A DNA stretch of 64,000 bases from Spirosoma oryzicola (GTDB taxonomy: Bacteria; Bacteroidota; Bacteroidia; Cytophagales; Spirosomataceae). A program made the position numbers and the translations under genes. The stretch is from the NCBI RefSeq assembly GCF_021233055.1, contig NZ_CP089538.1, positions 2,992,501 to 3,056,500 on the forward strand, given 5' to 3'. The notes below the pieces were generated by a model. It was not told the origin of the DNA. It worked only from the letters and a program-made list of their open reading frames with translations, and searched no databases. Shown piece by piece: positions 1 to 9,200 of this stretch. Each line of letters starts with the position of its first letter. Position 1 is the first letter of the stretch.

Positions 1-1065
1 CAACCACTCGACGGCTGCCGGAAACTCGTTCCCCCAGCAGGATTCGCTATGGGTTCCCTGGGGGTTGGTGGCCAGTTGAATAGCCATGCGCTGCTGCTGG
101 GGCGGTTTACGCAAGGCATCGACAAATCGTTTTAGCCCCGGCACCATGCTCGCTGACTCGCTCTCCCCTCCGTACAGGTACCATTTTGTTCCAGCTGGTA
201 TCCGGCCCCGGGCCGCCGTCGTGAAAACGGTCCGGGATAACCAGAGGGAAGGCGAAAAGATCAGTAGCCGACCAAAAACTGTTGGGTACACTAAACCAGC
301 GTACAGGCTGATAAGCCCCCCCAACGAACTCCCGCCAATGCCCGTATGGGCCGTACCGGGTTCCGTACGAAACAAGGAATCAATGGCTGGTTTCAAGGTG
401 CAGGCTACGAAGTCAAGGTATTTACGTCCTTCGCCGGTACCGGCCATCGTACGGTCCGGCGTAAATTCGATCAGGCGGTTCTCCGCCCCGTGATCGATGG
501 CAACCACGATCAGCTCGTGATGATGACGCGAAGCCAGCACCGCCAGGCGACGGTCGATTTCCCAACTACCGTACGCCGAACCCGCGCCGATCAGGTTTTG
601 TCCATCCTGGAGATACAACACGGGGTACCGCTTATCGGTATCGTCGTAATCATACGGCACCAGAACCCGCACCCGACGCGTTGTCTGCAATTGCGGAACG
701 GCAAATTCCTCGTCGATCATCCCCAGTTTAGGCAGAAAATGGGGATTGTACGCGTGCCCAAACCACCGCCAGTGGGGAACAACAGCCCGCAGAACACCGT
801 TTTTTTGTTGGGAAACCCGATTGGGAGGCACATCCCCAGCCAAGTCAAGTTCTGCCTGATCCCACCCCCCGCGCGTAAACTTATATTCGAGCACGTCGGG
901 TAGCTCCACCTCCGCCGGAAGGTCCAGCGCGTAACACCCCGGCCCGGTAGGCCACAGGCGAAGCGAGTCCAGGTTAGGATGCCAGCCACAAAAATTACCC
1001 GACACGTAAACCGGACGGTCGTCGAGTACGGGCGTCGTCAGTTCAAAGCGCAACGGAGAAGCCAT
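1..1065 (-). CDS. Esterase of the alpha/beta-hydrolase fold with N-terminal carbohydrate-binding-like domain (partial)
   Basis: The reading frame is open from an ATG at 1065 to the window edge, so the C-terminus is missing after 355 codons. The first ~90 residues look like a CBM48/AMPK-type beta-sandwich (motif YVSGNFCGW). Then comes an esterase D/enterochelin-esterase type hydrolase domain, with strands around VLYLQDG and a nucleophile elbow GGSSLGG placing the catalytic serine near residue 247. The histidine is probably in THSE near residue 339. Family members hydrolyse ester bonds in siderophores, acylated sugars or other small esters; the substrate cannot be read from sequence. No signal peptide is visible, so it is probably cytoplasmic. 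It lies downstream of the M61 peptidase on the same strand but beyond a terminator, so it is probably a separate unit. Confidence 0.8.
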   Translation of the reverse strand, partial: MASPLRFELTTPVLDDRPVYVSGNFCGWHPNLDSLRLWPTGPGCYALDLPAEVELPDVLEYKFTRGGWDQAELDLAGDVPPNRVSQQKNGVLRAVVPHWRWFGHAYNPHFLPKLGMIDEEFAVPQLQTTRRVRVLVPYDYDDTDKRYPVLYLQDGQNLIGAGSAYGSWEIDRRLAVLASRHHHELIVVAIDHGAENRLIEFTPDRTMAGTGEGRKYLDFVACTLKPAIDSLFRTEPGTAHTGIGGSSLGGLISLYAGLVYPTVFGRLLIFSPSLWLSRTVFTTAARGRIPAGTKWYLYGGESESASMVPGLKRFVDALRKPPQQQRMAIQLATNPQGTHSESCWGNEFPAAVEWL

Positions 1066-1115
1066 GCAATACAGTAGATGAAGTAAGACAAAACCACACC
1101 AATACGCCCAAACGA

Positions 1116-1147
1116 AACAAGGCCAGACGGATGCCTGGCCTTGTTTT
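1116..1147 (-). terminator. Intrinsic terminator after the M61 peptidase gene
   Basis: Perfect 11-bp arms, 1116-1126 and 1135-1145, enclose 8 nt. They sit 23 nt past the stop codon of the minus-strand peptidase. T-rich sequence follows on the minus strand, and a short T run also follows on the plus strand. Confidence 0.7.
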
Positions 1148-1168
1148 CACGGACTAGAACGGCGCGGG

Positions 1169-3025
1169 CTACTTGGTGTATAGCCAGCGGGCATACAATG
1201 TTTTCTGCGCTTCCGTTTGATTCGCCAACGGTTCCAGCCGGTAGCTGACGAGCGGATTGGGGGTTAACGTAATCGGAAGCTCCCGCAGAATTCCGGCCCG
1301 GTTAACCAGCACCTTGAGCGTTTCGCCCACGCGCCGACCGCTGATCAGCCGCAGCAGATCGTCACCCACCCGAACGCTGTCCACCGAAATAACCTCGTCA
1401 CCTACGTTTAGCCCATCCGTGTAAGCCGCCGACCCGCGCCGAACGCTCGTTACCGTCGATTTTCCATTGGCCGGACTCACTGCCGCGCCCAGAAAGCTAT
1501 CCTGACTTCTGGCCGCTACATTGACCAGCCGAAGCCCGACGGGTTCGAAATACGCGTTGTAGTTGATCGGATCCGCCGTATTGACTGCCGTCGTGAAGAA
1601 GTCATCGAGTTTGCGACCCGCCACCTGTTCAGCTGCCCGCCGGAATTCTTCGTCCGTAAACCCGCGTTTCTGCTTTTTGTAGTATTCGTTGTACAGATAA
1701 CGCATCAGGTCATCCATATTCCGCTGGCCGTTGCTACCCGCCAAAATCGCCAGATTCAGGAGTGTTCCCAGAACACTTCCTTTGCTGTAGTACGAAATGG
1801 TGGTGTTCGACGAGTTTTCGTTCGGACGGTAGCCTTTAATCCAGGCATCCCAGCTCGATTCGGCCGCCGACTGCACGCGGTTACCCGGCTGATTTTCGAT
1901 GGTGTTGATATCGTTGGCGACAATCGAAAGGTACGCTTCCGGCGTATGAAACCCAGCCCGACGCAGGATGTAATCTTCGTAAAACGACGTACATCCTTCC
2001 GACAACCACAGCATGTGCGTGTAATTTTCGTTCTCGTAGTCGAACGGTCCGAGCGCAACCGGGCGAATGCGCTTCACGTTCCAGAGGTGAAAATACTCGT
2101 GCGCTACCAACGTGAGAAACCCTTTGTAGTTGCTTTGCGTCGAATACGCGTTGCGGTAGGTTTCGAGGGTGGTTGAGTTCAGGTGTTCCAGACCACCGCC
2201 CCCCTGCGGAATGTGGTGTACAATAAACGTATACTGCTTACAGGGGTGTTCGCCCACGACACTGGCTGCGGTTTCGCAAACCCGCTTGTAGTCAGCCGCC
2301 AGCTGTTGTTCGTCATAGTCCACATCGCCGAACATCGCCACGGTATGCGGTACGTTGGACGCTGTAAACCCAAACGTGCGCTGGTTACCGATCTCAATCG
2401 GCGAATCGACCAGCAAATCGTAATCCGGGGCGTCGAACGTGTTGGCCGCCCCCGCTACGGGTTCCAGGGCCGTCGTTACCGTTTTCCAGGATTTATAGGG
2501 TTGAACAACCACGCGGTGCGGTTGATTTTTGAGCGCATCGTGGTACATGAATATACTGGCGGGGGTTACGTACCCGTGATCGCTATCCACGAAACTGGTC
2601 CGTACCGTCAGTTCGTTGGCGTACACCCGGTAGCGGAGGGTCAGGTTGTCGTCGGTGGTCGTGACGCGCCAGGTGTTTTTGCGAATTTTTTCGCTCGGCA
2701 CCGGTTGACCATTGACCGTTGCCGTAAACGCTTCTACGTTTTTGGCGTATTCCCGGATCAGGTACGAGCCGGGCGTCCAGACGGGCATTTTAATATCAAC
2801 GTACCCGTTTTTTTTGGCGTTGGTGGCGGCCGCGCTGTTTTTTAATTGCATCTCTACCTCGAAATAGTGCGTCTGCGGCTGAGGCATGGAAAGCACATAG
2901 ACAATCGAGGGGGAAGCGGCCAGCGGGTTTTCGTCGGAATGGTTTACGGGATTAGCTGTCGATCGAAAAGCGGTAAAAAATGTCCAGACAGTAAGTAAAT
3001 ACAGGAGCCGGGCGTTTTTTTTCAT
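1169..3025 (-). CDS. M61-family metallopeptidase (glycyl aminopeptidase-like) with PDZ domain
   Basis: Secreted zinc peptidase of 618 residues. A hydrophobic signal peptide (MKKNARLLYLLTVWTFF) directs it to the periplasm. The thermolysin-like core carries HEYFH at about residues 309-313 and the third zinc ligand in WLSEG near residue 343; a PDZ-like domain follows at about 500-590. M61 enzymes remove N-terminal glycine or alanine, but substrates in Bacteroidota are poorly known. I chose the ATG at 3025 because the upstream in-frame ATG at 3103 would add 26 charged residues before the signal peptide. The gene is divergent from the large TPR gene at 3134. Confidence 0.88.
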   Translation of the reverse strand: MKKNARLLYLLTVWTFFTAFRSTANPVNHSDENPLAASPSIVYVLSMPQPQTHYFEVEMQLKNSAAATNAKKNGYVDIKMPVWTPGSYLIREYAKNVEAFTATVNGQPVPSEKIRKNTWRVTTTDDNLTLRYRVYANELTVRTSFVDSDHGYVTPASIFMYHDALKNQPHRVVVQPYKSWKTVTTALEPVAGAANTFDAPDYDLLVDSPIEIGNQRTFGFTASNVPHTVAMFGDVDYDEQQLAADYKRVCETAASVVGEHPCKQYTFIVHHIPQGGGGLEHLNSTTLETYRNAYSTQSNYKGFLTLVAHEYFHLWNVKRIRPVALGPFDYENENYTHMLWLSEGCTSFYEDYILRRAGFHTPEAYLSIVANDINTIENQPGNRVQSAAESSWDAWIKGYRPNENSSNTTISYYSKGSVLGTLLNLAILAGSNGQRNMDDLMRYLYNEYYKKQKRGFTDEEFRRAAEQVAGRKLDDFFTTAVNTADPINYNAYFEPVGLRLVNVAARSQDSFLGAAVSPANGKSTVTSVRRGSAAYTDGLNVGDEVISVDSVRVGDDLLRLISGRRVGETLKVLVNRAGILRELPITLTPNPLVSYRLEPLANQTEAQKTLYARWLYTK

Positions 3026-3133
3026 ACGGAAACAGGAGTACCTTCGTTTTTTGTCCAGAATTGACGTGATATTTGCCAATTTACTGGCGAAGCTACGACG
3101 CATTCAAAGGATTCACAACCGTTCATTTCGTTT

Positions 3134-6100
3134 ATGCCCTATTCAAACCCCCAACTGGGTCAGTACCTGACAGTCCGATTTTCGCCGGACAGGTGGCTGT
3201 TTTCCCTGGTTTTTGGGTTGCTTACCCTGCTGTCGGCATCAGCCCAGCGCACCCAAAGTTATTCCGAACCCGATTACCACTACCGCAACGGTCAGGAGTT
3301 ATTCGAGAAGCATAATTATGCCGCTGCCCGTTACGAATTTCGGCAGTATCTCGAACCCCGACGCGGGGATGGTACTCGTACGCTGCTCAATACCAGCGAC
3401 CAGAACGCGGTTGAAGCCGAATATTACATTGCCCTGACCAGTCTGTACATTGACGAGCCGGGTGCCGAGGTACTGGTCGATCGGTTTGTTAAAAACCACA
3501 GTCAGCATCCGAAAGCAAGCCAGTTGTACGGTGATCTGGGCACGTATTACTACACCCGTCAGGACTACAGTAAAGCCATCAACTTTCTGGAGAAAGCCGT
3601 TGCACAGGGGGGTGCGAACGCGACCTTTAAATACCAGCTGGCTCTCTCCTACTACAACACCCAGGATTTGCAACGGGCATTGCCTTTATTGAATGACGTA
3701 AAACGCGACGCTAACTCGCCCGACGCTCCAGCCGCATCTTACTACGCCGGGATCATTAACTTCCGGAATAAAAATTTCAACGAAGCCGTAACGGATTTTC
3801 GGCGAATCGAATCGAATCCGACGTACAAGGATCAGGTCCCCAACTGGATTGCGCAGGCGCTTTACCGCCAGCGTCGGTTCGATGATCTGCTGGCGTATAC
3901 CGAACCGCTGCTCCGCCGGACGGGTGGTGCGGGCCTGAGCGAAGTGGCTTTGTTTACGGCTGAAGTGTATTATCAGCAGAACCAGTTCGCCAAAGCGATC
4001 CCGTATTACAAGCAGTACATCAACGCGGCTGGTGCCAAAGCACCGGGTGCGGTCAAATTTCGGTACGGCCAATCGCTGTTCCGCACGGGTGCTTATCCCG
4101 AAGCCATTACCCAGTTGAAAACCCTGGCCGGTGGCAAGGACACCACAGCCCAGTATGCAGCGTACACCCTCGGCGTGAGTTATCTGCAAACGCAGAACCC
4201 CGCTTACGCGTTGAATGCCTTCGATCAGGCCGGGCGCTTGGCATTTAATCGCGATATTCAGGAAGAAGCCCGGTTCAACCACGCCAAGCTGCTGCTGGAT
4301 CAGAACAACGGAGCCGATGCCGTAAAGGAACTGACCGCTTTTCTGAAGCAATACCCCAACAGTAAATTTGAGAACGAAGCCAATGAACTGGTCGGCGAAG
4401 CGTATTTTGCGTCGAACAATTACCCGGCAGCCATTGCCTACATCGAAGGGTTAAAACGCCGGACACCGAAAATCAACGCGACCTACCAGCGCCTGACCTA
4501 CAACCAGGGCGTCAGTGATTTTAATGCCGAACGTTACCCCCAGGCCGTTGCCAATCTGGATAAGTCGTTGAAGTTCCCGGTTGATCCCGAGCTTCAGCAG
4601 GGTGCCCAGTTCTGGAAAGCCGAAGCGTACTCGGCGGGTAAGCAATATGATACTGCCATTCCGCTTTACGCGAGCATAGCAAAAAGCACAGGCAGCTACG
4701 GGGGAAAAAGCTTGTACGGACTCGGTTACGCCTACTACAACAAAAAGGATTACGCCCGTGCGCAAACGTACTTCCGCGATTTTGTGGGTCGGGGAACAGG
4801 AGCCGGTGATCCGGCGCAGGTGCAGGACGCCACCATTCGCCTGGCCGATTCGTATTTTGCGACGAAGCAGTACGAAAACGCTATGCGCTACTACGACCAG
4901 GCTATCTCCCAGAATGCCCCCGACAAAGATTATGCTTCTTACCAGAAAGCGGTCATTCTGAGCTACGTAGGCCGGGATGCCGAAGCAAAGGCACAGTTCG
5001 ACCAGGTGCAGCGTCAATACCCGAATTCACGTTTTGTGGACGAAGCCTTGTTTCAGACGGCCAACGTCGATTTTGAAAAAGGCGCGTATCAGGTGGCCAT
5101 TCGGGGCTTTTCCAAGCTTATCGACGGCAAGCCGAACAGCACCCTCGTGCCGGCTGCGTTGCTGAAACGGGCCATCGCTTACGGCAACATTCAGCAGTAC
5201 GATCCGGCGGTTGCCGATTACAAGCGCATCCTGGCTGACTACGGGGATTCCGATCAGGCACAAAGCGCTCTGCTTGGTATTCAGAATACGCTGAACGATG
5301 CGGGTCGTCCCGAAGAGTTTTCGCAGGTGCTGGGTCAGTACAAAAAGTCAAATCCGGCCAGCACCGATGTCGAGAAGGTTCAATTTGAAAACGCCAAGGA
5401 TATTTACGCGAACCAAAAGTATCAGCAGGCCATTCAGTCCTTACTCGCGTTTATGCAGGAATATCCGGCGAGTCCTAACACCAACGAAGCTCGGTACTAC
5501 CTGGCCGAATCGTATCGCCAGACCGACGACGTGGCGAATGCCCTCCGCTACTACAACCTGATTATTGCGGATAACAAGTCGGATTTTCTGATTCGGGCGG
5601 CCACGCGCGCGGCTGATCTGGAAATCAAACAAAAGAACTACCCCCGCGCTATTCGCAACTACCAGGTCATCCTGGCAAAAGCAAACGGAAAAGCGGATCA
5701 GGTAACCGCGCAATTGGGTATGATGGATACGTACTTCGTGATCCCCAAACTCGACTCAGCCGCTGCGATTGCCCGTGAAGTCCTCGTAGCTGGTAACGTG
5801 GTGCCGGGTGCCCAGAACCGGGCGCAACTCATGCTCGGCAAGGTAGCGCTCAACAAAGGCGACTATAAAACCGCGCAGGCCGATTTCGAAAAAACGATTG
5901 CCCTGGCCAAAGACATCAACGGAGCCGAAGCGCAGTATTACCTCGGCGATCTGTTGTACCGTCAGAAAAAATACAAGGAATCGGTGGCTTCGCTGCTCAA
6001 ATTCAACGAGCAGTTCAGCGAATTTGAATACTGGAAAGGGAAAGCCTTTATCCTGGTCGCCGATAACAATGTAGCCCAGGACGAAATGGCCCAGGCCAAA

Positions 6101-6193
6101 GCGGTACTGAACTCAATCATCGAAAACTCATCAGACGAAGCCATCATTGCCGAAGCCAAACAAAAGCTGGCGAGCCTGGAATCGAAAAACTAA
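3134..6193 (+). CDS. Large secreted tetratricopeptide-repeat protein
   Basis: A 1019-residue protein with a signal peptide (hydrophobic segment about residues 22-38, ending SASAQ). The rest is almost entirely TPR or TPR-like helical hairpins, many with the A-x-x-Y-Y and Y-P-x-S patterns seen in BamD/YbgF-like repeats. Such repeats make scaffolds for protein complexes, and the signal peptide puts this one in the periplasm. There is no lipobox, so it is probably soluble. The next gene, 88 nt downstream on the same strand, encodes an outer-membrane barrel, followed by the HU/SPOR protein. Pairing of a ~1000-residue TPR protein with a ~560-residue barrel suggests a shared envelope assembly role; this is an inference. 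No catalytic domain is seen. Confidence 0.85.
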   Translation: MPYSNPQLGQYLTVRFSPDRWLFSLVFGLLTLLSASAQRTQSYSEPDYHYRNGQELFEKHNYAAARYEFRQYLEPRRGDGTRTLLNTSDQNAVEAEYYIALTSLYIDEPGAEVLVDRFVKNHSQHPKASQLYGDLGTYYYTRQDYSKAINFLEKAVAQGGANATFKYQLALSYYNTQDLQRALPLLNDVKRDANSPDAPAASYYAGIINFRNKNFNEAVTDFRRIESNPTYKDQVPNWIAQALYRQRRFDDLLAYTEPLLRRTGGAGLSEVALFTAEVYYQQNQFAKAIPYYKQYINAAGAKAPGAVKFRYGQSLFRTGAYPEAITQLKTLAGGKDTTAQYAAYTLGVSYLQTQNPAYALNAFDQAGRLAFNRDIQEEARFNHAKLLLDQNNGADAVKELTAFLKQYPNSKFENEANELVGEAYFASNNYPAAIAYIEGLKRRTPKINATYQRLTYNQGVSDFNAERYPQAVANLDKSLKFPVDPELQQGAQFWKAEAYSAGKQYDTAIPLYASIAKSTGSYGGKSLYGLGYAYYNKKDYARAQTYFRDFVGRGTGAGDPAQVQDATIRLADSYFATKQYENAMRYYDQAISQNAPDKDYASYQKAVILSYVGRDAEAKAQFDQVQRQYPNSRFVDEALFQTANVDFEKGAYQVAIRGFSKLIDGKPNSTLVPAALLKRAIAYGNIQQYDPAVADYKRILADYGDSDQAQSALLGIQNTLNDAGRPEEFSQVLGQYKKSNPASTDVEKVQFENAKDIYANQKYQQAIQSLLAFMQEYPASPNTNEARYYLAESYRQTDDVANALRYYNLIIADNKSDFLIRAATRAADLEIKQKNYPRAIRNYQVILAKANGKADQVTAQLGMMDTYFVIPKLDSAAAIAREVLVAGNVVPGAQNRAQLMLGKVALNKGDYKTAQADFEKTIALAKDINGAEAQYYLGDLLYRQKKYKESVASLLKFNEQFSEFEYWKGKAFILVADNNVAQDEMAQAKAVLNSIIENSSDEAIIAEAKQKLASLESKN

Positions 6194-6203
6194 CTTTTTT
6201 ACT

Positions 6204-6265
6204 AGAGAACAGCGGACTGACCGGTATTTGTCCGCTCAACGCAGTTAGGCAGCCCGCTGTTCTCT
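6204..6265. repeat. 12-bp inverted repeat in the leader of the barrel gene
   Basis: Arms AGAGAACAGCGG (6204-6215) and its exact complement (6254-6265) flank 38 nt, between the TPR stop codon and the ATG at 6282. No T run follows on either strand, so it is not a typical terminator. It could be an mRNA processing or stabilising hairpin that uncouples expression of the two genes. Confidence 0.5.
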
Positions 6266-6281
6266 ATCATACATCAACCGT

Positions 6282-7970
6282 ATGATTCGCCCAAGCCATT
6301 CAATACCCACCCTTTTTCTGGTTTCCCTGTCGGCTACGCTTTTTGCCCAGCAGCCTAAACCAACGCGTCCGGCCAAAGAAGGAGAAGTCGATAACCAGGA
6401 AATCACAGTCGAAAAAAGCCGAAAGATCGAACTCCCGCCCGCTAATCGACTATTTAACAAAATCCCGTCGGTGAAACCATCGGCCGAGCAGCGGAAACTC
6501 ACGTACGAGTTTGAAGATCGCAAGCTAACCGTTGGTGATCCTCGCATCACGCCCGGCGTACTGGCCCCCGCAACGGGTCAATCCGACGACACTCCCGCTT
6601 TCAGCAATTACGTAAAAGTTGGCGCGGGGAATTACAGCTCGTTTCTGGGCGAAGGTTTTGTCGGAATCAATAACCTATCAAACTTATCCCTGGAAGCCTC
6701 CGCCCGCCATTTATCATCGGCCATCGGGCCAGTGGATGGTAAAAATTCGGCCCAGAGTGATACGCGCTTAAAGGTGACGGGTAAATACCTGACCGATGCC
6801 TTCAAGTTACAGGCCGATCTCGGATACGACCGGAACGGCTACAATTTTTACGGGTACAGCCGGGAGTATGCCGCCCGAGCCGACTTTAACCCGGACCTGA
6901 TCAAACAACGCCTGAGTACGTTCAACGTTCGGCTGGGTATCGAAAACGCCAATACCGAAAACGCCATCGACTATTCGCTCCGCACGGGGCTTACCTCGTT
7001 GGGCGACCGTTTCAATGCTTCCGAAACGGACTGGGGCACAAACTTTACGGGGTCGTTGGGCATCACTGACAATGTCTTTGCGCTCGTGGCTGCGGATGCG
7101 TACGTCACCCAGCGCTCCGATGGATCAATTGTTGATAACCGGAATTTATTCCGCGTGAAGCCGACGTTCAAATACACGTCTCCGCTTTTTACGGTTACGG
7201 CCGGTATCAACGCCGTCAACCAGACGGATTCGCGCCAGGGCATCAACAATACCCGGGCGTTTCCGGTCCTTGATATCGACGTGGTTCCGGTAGGAAACAT
7301 TCATTTCTTCGCCGGCCTGGATGGCGACATTAATCGAAACACATTACGCTCATTATTAAGCGAAAACAAGTGGTTAGCTCCACAAGTACTTTTAGTTAAC
7401 ACTGTTAAGTCGCTGGATATCTACGGGGGTTCGAAAGGCGGGCTGGGTGGTGGCTTCTCGTACGAAGGCAAAGTGTCGTACGCTAGCTACCGAAACTTCT
7501 CTACTTTCAACAATACGTTTCCTGACTCAACAAAGTTTTTTGTCCTTTACGACGGTGGTATTTCCAGGGTGCTAACCATCTCCGGTCAGCTGGCCTATGC
7601 GCGTAAAGACAAATTCCGGTCGACGCTTAAAGGCGACTTTTTCCGCTACGGCCTTGATCGGCTGGAAGAAGCCTGGGGCCGTCCACAATTCGCAGGTACC
7701 TGGACCAACTCGTACATTCTAAACAAGAAATTGTTTATCACGGCGGATTTGTACTTTTATCAGGGCATCAAAAACAAAAACGTTGTGTCTAACACGGTCT
7801 ATACCCTTAAACCGATCTACGATGCCAACATCAAAATTGACTATTTCCTAGGAAAACAGTTGTCAGCGTTTGTCTCGTTAAATAATATCTTTAACCAGAA
7901 CTACCAGCGCTATTTGTATTATCAATCGCAAGGGCTTAACTTTCTTGGCGGAATCAGTTATTCATTTTAA
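6282..7970 (+). CDS. Outer-membrane beta-barrel protein, TonB-receptor-barrel-like
   Basis: 562 residues with an N-terminal signal peptide (FLVSLSATLFAQ). A proline- and charge-rich linker of ~90 residues is followed by alternating hydrophobic/polar strands typical of a large barrel. The C-terminus ends in aromatic residues (SYSF), as expected for recognition by the Bam machinery, and NNIFNQNYQRY resembles the last strands of TonB-dependent receptors. There is no plug domain and no TonB box that I can see, so this is not a full receptor. It follows the TPR gene and is followed after 20 nt by the HU/SPOR gene, suggesting a three-gene envelope unit. Confidence 0.8.
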   Translation: MIRPSHSIPTLFLVSLSATLFAQQPKPTRPAKEGEVDNQEITVEKSRKIELPPANRLFNKIPSVKPSAEQRKLTYEFEDRKLTVGDPRITPGVLAPATGQSDDTPAFSNYVKVGAGNYSSFLGEGFVGINNLSNLSLEASARHLSSAIGPVDGKNSAQSDTRLKVTGKYLTDAFKLQADLGYDRNGYNFYGYSREYAARADFNPDLIKQRLSTFNVRLGIENANTENAIDYSLRTGLTSLGDRFNASETDWGTNFTGSLGITDNVFALVAADAYVTQRSDGSIVDNRNLFRVKPTFKYTSPLFTVTAGINAVNQTDSRQGINNTRAFPVLDIDVVPVGNIHFFAGLDGDINRNTLRSLLSENKWLAPQVLLVNTVKSLDIYGGSKGGLGGGFSYEGKVSYASYRNFSTFNNTFPDSTKFFVLYDGGISRVLTISGQLAYARKDKFRSTLKGDFFRYGLDRLEEAWGRPQFAGTWTNSYILNKKLFITADLYFYQGIKNKNVVSNTVYTLKPIYDANIKIDYFLGKQLSAFVSLNNIFNQNYQRYLYYQSQGLNFLGGISYSF

Positions 7971-7990
7971 CAACTGCCTCCGGTTACCTT

Positions 7991-9109
7991 ATGGCTTCCG
8001 TTAATGACTATCTTAAAAAGTTGCTGTACCAGTACGACTGCGTAGTTGTGCCCGAACTGGGTGCTTTCCTTACGCACTACCAGCCAGCATCCTTTACGGA
8101 AAGTAGTGGCATATACCTTCCCCCCCGCAAACGCGTTGCCTTCAACGAAGCGTTGCGACTCGACGATGGTATTCTCGCTAACTACATCATGTTGCATGAG
8201 CCTGTTACGCGGGAAGGCGCTCAGCGTCACGTCGGTTTGTTCGTTGGCGAACTACGGCAACAGGTCGAACAAACAGGCCGCTTTGAACTGGATGGTATCG
8301 GTACGTTTTCGCAGAATGAAGAAGGTCGGCTTCAGTTTGATCCGAGTCTTCGGCATAACTTTTTCGGAGAAGCGTTTGGCATGAGTGCCATTTCCGTACA
8401 GTTGGTCGATCAGCCTGCTGTCGACCAACCAGTCCTGGAAGCGGTTCCCATTACAGCCCTCGGACCGGTTCTTGTTCGCGACGAAGACACAACGATCGAA
8501 CCGATTCAACCGTCCTACTCCTATTGGCGCGTGGCAGCAACCGCTCTGCTAATTGGATCGCTTGGGCTAATCAGCTATTTTTCCGTTCTGAAACCTGGGC
8601 AGTCGTTACAAAGCAGCCTCAATCCAGCCAATTTATTTCGTCTTCCCGCGCTAAACGCTGAGCGTTCGACGGTTATCGCGAAAACGAAAAAACAAGATGC
8701 TGCTCCCAAGACAGCCGTAACACCGGCTGTTGTACCCGTTGCCGAACCGATCGCTGAGCCTATTCCGGTTAAGCCAATCGCGACTCCGGTTGAAACAAAC
8801 CATTCGCCTGTAGCGTTGAGCAAGCAACCTCAGGTTCAGGTTACGGACAAAGAGGTCGTCAAAGCCGTACAAACAGGTCCTTATTATACCGTGATCGCGG
8901 GTAGCTTTTCCAGTAAAGTGAATGCCTTGCGGCTGAGAAGGCAGTTAAAAAAGGCGGGCTACACGGATGCTTACGTCATTTGCCCAACGCAAAAAGGCCA
9001 GCTTTATAAAGTAGCAGCCGCCGGTTCCACCGTTCGCGATGAAGCCGTCGCCAGTATGAGCATTATCGAAAAAGTAGCGCACTCGGAGCCCTGGCTTTAT
9101 ACAAAGTAA
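7991..9109 (+). CDS. CCDC81-type HU-like domains, transmembrane helix and SPOR domain
   Basis: 372 residues. Residues 1-60 and about 65-135 match the paired bacterial HU-CCDC81 domains (motifs DYLKKLLYQYD, VVPELGAFL, LDGIGTF), relatives of the histone-like HU fold. A transmembrane helix lies at about 179-199, then a proline/alanine-rich linker, then a C-terminal SPOR domain (YYTVIAGSFSSKVNA to IEK, about 296-368). SPOR domains bind denuded glycan strands at division septa. The order predicts a cytoplasmic HU-like head and a periplasmic peptidoglycan-binding tail. Whether the HU-like part binds DNA or protein is unknown. It begins 20 nt after the barrel gene and ends at a strong terminator, so it is probably the last gene of this operon. 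Confidence 0.85.
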   Translation: MASVNDYLKKLLYQYDCVVVPELGAFLTHYQPASFTESSGIYLPPRKRVAFNEALRLDDGILANYIMLHEPVTREGAQRHVGLFVGELRQQVEQTGRFELDGIGTFSQNEEGRLQFDPSLRHNFFGEAFGMSAISVQLVDQPAVDQPVLEAVPITALGPVLVRDEDTTIEPIQPSYSYWRVAATALLIGSLGLISYFSVLKPGQSLQSSLNPANLFRLPALNAERSTVIAKTKKQDAAPKTAVTPAVVPVAEPIAEPIPVKPIATPVETNHSPVALSKQPQVQVTDKEVVKAVQTGPYYTVIAGSFSSKVNALRLRRQLKKAGYTDAYVICPTQKGQLYKVAAAGSTVRDEAVASMSIIEKVAHSEPWLYTK

Positions 9110-9129
9110 GTTGTGCAATATCGATTTAG

Positions 9130-9160
9130 AAGGGCGTCTCGCTAGCGGGGCGCCCTTTCT
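9130..9160 (+). terminator. Intrinsic terminator of the TPR/barrel/SPOR unit
   Basis: Arms AAGGGCG (9130-9136) and CGCCCTT (9151-9157) are followed by a short T-rich tail, 20 nt after the SPOR gene stop. Confidence 0.7.
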
Positions 9161-9200
9161 TATGAGACGAAACTACGCGCTGTTTCGGCTTCCTAACTTT

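Noticed and set aside
2183..2845. 220-codon open frame on the plus strand
   Set aside because: Antisense to the M61 peptidase domain, which has intact catalytic motifs.
3686..4351. 221-codon open frame on the minus strand
   Set aside because: Antisense to the repeat-rich TPR gene; long antisense frames are expected there from codon bias.
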